Source: an uncultured Muribaculaceae bacterium (GTDB lineage: Bacteria; Bacteroidota; Bacteroidia; Bacteroidales; Muribaculaceae). Taken from it: a stretch of 19,017 nt of DNA. Within the stretch, counting starts at the first letter, position 1. Each line of letters opens with the position of its first letter. Below are positions 14,767-19,017 of this stretch, piece by piece. Below the pieces are notes generated by a model. It saw only the letters and a list, made by a program, of their open reading frames with translations. It searched no databases and was not told where the DNA came from. The position numbers and the translations under genes are program-made. The stretch covers positions 1 to 19,017 of the forward strand of contig CAKUMB010000026.1 in assembly GCA_934667475.1 (NCBI GenBank), in the 5' to 3' direction.

Positions 14767-15756
14767 CTATGGCACATTGCGCAGCACCGTGTAGCGCGCT
14801 GTGAGCTCGATGGTCACCAGCAGCAACAGCAGCAGTGCCCAAGGCATGTAGGCGTCTTCGGTGTGGCTGAAGTTGCGCACGTCCATGCGGGTCTTCTCAA
14901 GTTTGTCGATTTCCTTAAACACGCGCTTCAGCACACCATTGCCGGTGGCGCGGAAATAGGTGCCGCCGGTGATTGAGGCTATCTTGCGCAGCGTGGCCTC
15001 GTCGATCACCACGGGCATCGTTTGATATTGCAGAGCGCCATTGTACATGGCCACGGGATACGGGGCGTTGCCGTTGGTGCCCACGCCTATGGTGTAGATT
15101 TTGATGCCATATTTGCGGGCTATCTGCGCCGCGGTGATGGGGGCCACCACGCCGGTGTTGTTGCTGCCGTCGGTGAGCAGGATTATGCTCTTGCTCTTGG
15201 CCTTGCCGCACTTGATGCGGTTGATGGCGGTGGCAATGCCGTCGCCAATGGCCGTGCCGTCTTCAAGCACACCTATGGTGATGTCGTTGATGGCGTTGAT
15301 GATGGCCGTCTGGTCGTTAGTCATGGGCACCTGCGTAAACGCCTCGGAGGCGAAAATCACAAGGCCGATATTGTCGTTGGGTCGCTCGCCCACAAACTGC
15401 GCAGCCACCTCCTTGGCGGCGGTGAAGCGGTCGGGCTTGAAGTCGCGCGCCAGCATGCTGGTGGACACGTCGAGAGCCACAACTATGTCGGTGCCCTCGG
15501 TCTCCGACGTCGACCAGCTGTCGTGCGTCTGCGGGCGGCACAATATTATTATCAGGCAGCCTATGGCCAGCAGCCTAACGCCAAACATGGCGTGGCGCAA
15601 AGCCACCTTCCAGCTGAAGCCGAGCGAACTGAAGGCGCTGGTCGACGACAGGCGCAGCGAGGGCTGTGCCACGCGGTGCTTGCGCACATACCACGCTATG
15701 AGCGGCACATACAGCAAAAACAGCCACAGATAGCCGGGATTCATGAACTGATTCAT
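14767..15756 (-). CDS. batA: BatA: membrane vWA-domain protein
   Basis: The 329-residue protein has hydrophobic helices at about 8-26, 58-74 and 304-320 around a vWA domain (about 88-285). Its MIDAS motif is complete: D96-V-S98-T-S100, the EDGTAIGDGIATA threonine segment (165-177) and LTDGS at 194-198. It resembles BatB in layout and order, as expected for the paired vWA proteins of the Bat operon. The ATG at 15756 shares four bases (ATGA, 15753-15756) with the stop of the preceding gene, so translation is probably coupled. An alternative ATG at 15744 would drop four residues and lose the overlap. Confidence 0.92.
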   Translation of the reverse strand: MNQFMNPGYLWLFLLYVPLIAWYVRKHRVAQPSLRLSSTSAFSSLGFSWKVALRHAMFGVRLLAIGCLIIILCRPQTHDSWSTSETEGTDIVVALDVSTSMLARDFKPDRFTAAKEVAAQFVGERPNDNIGLVIFASEAFTQVPMTNDQTAIINAINDITIGVLEDGTAIGDGIATAINRIKCGKAKSKSIILLTDGSNNTGVVAPITAAQIARKYGIKIYTIGVGTNGNAPYPVAMYNGALQYQTMPVVIDEATLRKIASITGGTYFRATGNGVLKRVFKEIDKLEKTRMDVRNFSHTEDAYMPWALLLLLLVTIELTARYTVLRNVP

Positions 15757-16763
15757 TTCACGCCCTCCTTTCGCTGCTGGCCGGCCGGCTCACCAGCCTT
15801 GGGCTTGCCGTCGGCTGCTGCGGGTGCCTCGACCGGCCGTGTGGCCTCCACAAAGTGCAGCGCGCGCTGGTAGGCCATGTCGTTGTCGTCGGCAATGGGC
15901 TTGACATTGGCAAACTTCACAAAGTCGGCCATGGCCAGGATTTCGCTCAGCTGCTCGTTGACGGCCTTTGTCTCCTCGTTTTTCTTCAGAGTGTCCACAA
16001 TCTGGCTCGATGTCATCTCCACGGCGTTCACCTTGAAGCGGCGGAATATGTAGACGCGCAAAATGTCGGTGAGCACGGTGTAGTATTCCTTCTCCTCGCC
16101 GTTTTGCCACAACTGGCGCTGCTTGAGCTCGGCAAGGCCCTGCATGGCCTCGTCGTAGGGCGGCAGGCGCTTCTTGACGGGCTTGAGCGGGTTGATGCCC
16201 TTGCGAAACCACACAAAGTAGGCCGCCAGGCTGCAGGCCACCAGCAGGAACACCAGCAGATAAATCCACCAGTAGTCGCTTATGAAGTCGGGCACCCAGT
16301 CGAACAGCTTGAAGGGCACCTGCTCCACCGGCTTGAAGTCTTGTACGCCGCCCTGCTGGTTCACCTTGACAGGCACCACCTTAAGGGTGACGCCATTCGA
16401 CTTCAGGGTGTCGGCTCCGGTGATGTAGGCCACCGGCGGCAGCATATACATGCCCGAGTCAAACGACTGGATTATGAGACTTTTATTGATTTGGATGCGG
16501 TTGTTGCCAAGGTCCATGGTGTCGCACTTGGGCCGGCCGGCCACCTCGACGGCGGCCATGAGCGTGTCGAGCCTGTCGGCGGGGAAATAGCCCTTCACCC
16601 CCTTGTCCTGCACCACCTCGATGTGCAGCGTGGTGACGTTGCCCATGAGCAGCACGGCCGAGTCGAGACGCGCCTTTACGGTGGTGGGCGCGGCTGCGGC
16701 CCTTATCGAGCCTGCCACGGCCATGGCTATCAACAGCAGTGTTATCGTAACTTTATTTTTCAT
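15753..16763 (-). CDS. Exported one-TM protein of the MoxR/Bat operon (DUF4381-like)
   Basis: The 336-residue protein has a signal peptide (1 to about 25), a periplasmic beta-rich part (about 27-150), a transmembrane helix (about 165-186) and a cytoplasmic part (about 187-336). The last contains a helical segment, PPYDEAMQGLAELKQRQLW (201-219), and LRVYIFRRF (235-243), ending in a disordered Pro/Ala/Lys/Glu-rich tail. This is the usual occupant of the position between DUF58 and batA in Bacteroidales and resembles DUF4381 membrane proteins of MoxR operons; its exact role is unknown. The frame extends to 16790, but the ATG at 16763 begins a proper signal peptide. It lies 42 bases after the DUF58 gene. 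Confidence 0.82.
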   Translation of the reverse strand: MKNKVTITLLLIAMAVAGSIRAAAAPTTVKARLDSAVLLMGNVTTLHIEVVQDKGVKGYFPADRLDTLMAAVEVAGRPKCDTMDLGNNRIQINKSLIIQSFDSGMYMLPPVAYITGADTLKSNGVTLKVVPVKVNQQGGVQDFKPVEQVPFKLFDWVPDFISDYWWIYLLVFLLVACSLAAYFVWFRKGINPLKPVKKRLPPYDEAMQGLAELKQRQLWQNGEEKEYYTVLTDILRVYIFRRFKVNAVEMTSSQIVDTLKKNEETKAVNEQLSEILAMADFVKFANVKPIADDNDMAYQRALHFVEATRPVEAPAAADGKPKAGEPAGQQRKEGVK

Positions 16764-16805
16764 CGTTTCGCAGTAAAAAAAAGTTTTCACATTGGCCGCC
16801 CCGCC

Positions 16806-17684
16806 TCAGCGGGCCACGGCCCGGCGCTTGAACAGCACCATCAGCGCCTTCACATAGTCGTCGCTGGTGGAAACAGAAGCCAGGTCGACCTTGGAGCGCT
16901 GCAAAGTGCCGCTCATGGCCAGCTGGCGCTGATACCACCACTTGTCGTAGGCCTGGCGCACGCGTTTCGAGCCGGTGTCGATCCAGCGCTCGGCGCCCGT
17001 CTCGGCATCGGCCACCTTCATAAGGCCCACATTGGGCATCTGCGCCTCGCGCTTGTCATACACCTGAATGGCTATCAGGTCGTGCTTGCTGTTGGCAATG
17101 GTCATCGAGCGACTATAGTCGCCATCGTCGATGAAGTCGGAAATCAGGAATGCCGAGCAACGCTTTTTAATCACCTTGGTGAGGTATTCAAGAGCCAGGT
17201 TGAGGTTGGTGCCACGGCCCACAGGCTTGAAGTTGAGCAGCTCGCGAATGAGCAGCAATATGTGCTTGCGGCCCTTTTGCGGCGGAATGAACTTCTCCAC
17301 CCTGTCGGAGAACAGCAGCACGCCCACCTTGTCGTTGTTTTCAATGGCCGAGAAGGCAAGCGTGGCGGCAATCTCGGTCATCATGTCGCTCTTGTCAATG
17401 CCCACAGCGCCAAAGTTTTTGCTGCCCGAAACGTCGACGAGCAGCATTACCGTGAGTTCGCGCTCCTCCTCATACACCTTGACGTAGGGGCGGTTGTGGC
17501 GCGCAGTCACATTCCAGTCGATGTCGCGCACGTCGTCGCCATACTGGTATTCGCGCACCTCGCTGAAGGTCATGCCGCGGCCCTTGAAGGCCGAGTGGTA
17601 TTCACCCGCGAATATGTTTTGCGACAGACCCTTGGCCTTAATTTCTATTTTGCGTACCTTTTTCAGCAGTTCGTTGGTGTCCAT
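16806..17684 (-). CDS. DUF58 vWA-like protein partner of MoxR
   Basis: The 292-residue soluble protein shows the DUF58 signature GDDVRDIDWNVTARHNRPYV (49-68) followed by a vWA fold. Its MIDAS-type motif is D84-V-S86-G-S88. A second acidic patch, ISDFIDDGDYS (about 137-147), could hold the MIDAS aspartate. There is no signal peptide or membrane helix, so it should be cytoplasmic and work with the MoxR ATPase encoded upstream, as in other MoxR/DUF58 gene pairs. The ATG at 17684 is 92 bases from the moxR stop; that gap holds a terminator-like hairpin. Confidence 0.9.
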   Translation of the reverse strand: MDTNELLKKVRKIEIKAKGLSQNIFAGEYHSAFKGRGMTFSEVREYQYGDDVRDIDWNVTARHNRPYVKVYEEERELTVMLLVDVSGSKNFGAVGIDKSDMMTEIAATLAFSAIENNDKVGVLLFSDRVEKFIPPQKGRKHILLLIRELLNFKPVGRGTNLNLALEYLTKVIKKRCSAFLISDFIDDGDYSRSMTIANSKHDLIAIQVYDKREAQMPNVGLMKVADAETGAERWIDTGSKRVRQAYDKWWYQRQLAMSGTLQRSKVDLASVSTSDDYVKALMVLFKRRAVAR

Positions 17685-17720
17685 ATAACAAAATCTCTAT
17701 TGAGTGTTTCCTGTGTGCGT

Positions 17721-17763
17721 AAAAAAACAAACAATGGAGCTTGGGCCCACTGGGGCCAGCTCC
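17721..17763 (-). terminator. Terminator-like hairpin inside the operon, between moxR and the DUF58 gene
   Basis: Read on the minus strand, GGAGCT...AGCTCC arms (17763-17736) form 11 pairs with one bulged A and one C/C mismatch and a three-base AGT loop. They are followed by ATTGTTTG and then seven T's (17735-17721). The stem starts 13 bases after the moxR stop. It is weaker than the terminators at 2346 and 3752, so it may only partly stop transcription and set the moxR to bat ratio. Confidence 0.6.
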
Positions 17764-17776
17764 ACAGGAGTGGGCA

Positions 17777-18772
<996 letters not shown>

Positions 18773-18862
18773 AGCTGATATTTATTATTGTTTTTGTCCG
18801 TAATCTAACGACGCACGCGGCCGCCGTAGTCCAGTGGTCGCACACTATCTTTTATATCGGTG

Positions 18863-18898
18863 CAAAATTAATTTTTTATGTCCAACCCAAGCGCCAAA
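18863..18898 (-). promoter_or_regulatory. Possible promoter of the moxR-bat operon
   Basis: On the minus strand, TAATTTTG (18870-18863) matches the -7 consensus TAnnTTTG exactly and lies about 90 bases before the moxR start. The nearest TTTG (18898-18895) is 24 bases upstream, a little further than the usual 19-21, so the -33 part is weak. The region is otherwise AT-rich non-coding DNA with no clear operator. Confidence 0.4.
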
Positions 18899-19017
18899 CA
18901 CGCGTTAATTATTAATATATTACGTTAGCAACCTTAAAACCGGCTCACCCGATAAACCGGGGGGATTAAGCATATAGTTTAGTGAGTCTGAAGAGAAAGA
19001 ATTTTATATCCGTTACA

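Noticed and set aside
18930..18965. CCGG...CCGG repeat near the right edge as a terminator of an upstream gene
   Set aside because: Only four self-complementary bases pair and the T-run is short. This is too weak to call.

Overview
The window looks like chromosomal DNA of a GC-rich member of the Bacteroidales (Bacteroidota). Family level is uncertain; a Muribaculaceae- or Prevotellaceae-like gut organism would fit. The evidence is a complete MoxR/Bat aerotolerance-type operon, a DPP5-like exported S9 peptidase, an ECF sigma/anti-sigma pair of Bacteroidetes style, a small HTH protein of a kind I associate with Bacteroidales, AT-rich intergenic DNA between GC-rich genes, and promoters of the Bacteroides form (TTTG, about 20 bases, TAnnTTTG) instead of -35/-10 boxes.

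Layout. 1-2389: a promoter, an exported S9 peptidase and a strong intrinsic terminator. 2495-3637: a CobW/COG0523 metal-chaperone-type GTPase, which meets the next operon head-on at a strong bidirectional terminator (3752-3807). 3825-6026 (minus): a three-gene unit of ECF sigma factor, one-TM anti-sigma factor and a secreted protein of unknown function. 6233-6613 (minus): an isolated AT-rich gene of unknown function that looks foreign. 6735-7402 (plus): a glyoxalase-fold protein and a small DUF1232-like membrane protein. 7399-8952 (minus): an FKBP-type prolyl isomerase preceded by a tandem universal stress protein with an extra N-terminal domain. 9171-9446 (minus): a small HTH regulator with a recognisable promoter.

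9545-18772 (minus) is one long cluster read from right to left: moxR (AAA+ ATPase), a DUF58 vWA protein, a DUF4381-like membrane protein, batA and batB (membrane vWA proteins), batC (TPR), batD (large exported membrane protein), batE (TPR, TM and SH3-like) and a PAP2-family lipid phosphatase. Start/stop overlaps and short gaps indicate translational coupling. A terminator-like hairpin lies between moxR and the DUF58 gene, and could let the ATPase be made in excess over the membrane partners. The products would form an envelope machine: a cytoplasmic AAA+ ATPase paired with vWA proteins carrying intact MIDAS motifs, and TPR/BatD partners on the periplasmic side. Its biochemical job is not established; the name comes from an aerotolerance phenotype in Bacteroides fragilis.

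I see no CRISPR array, rRNA, tRNA, insertion sequence or phage. The least understood pieces are the sigma/anti-sigma/secreted-protein unit, the AT-rich orphan gene, the PAP2 gene attached to the Bat operon, and several unexplained intergenic hairpins and repeats.
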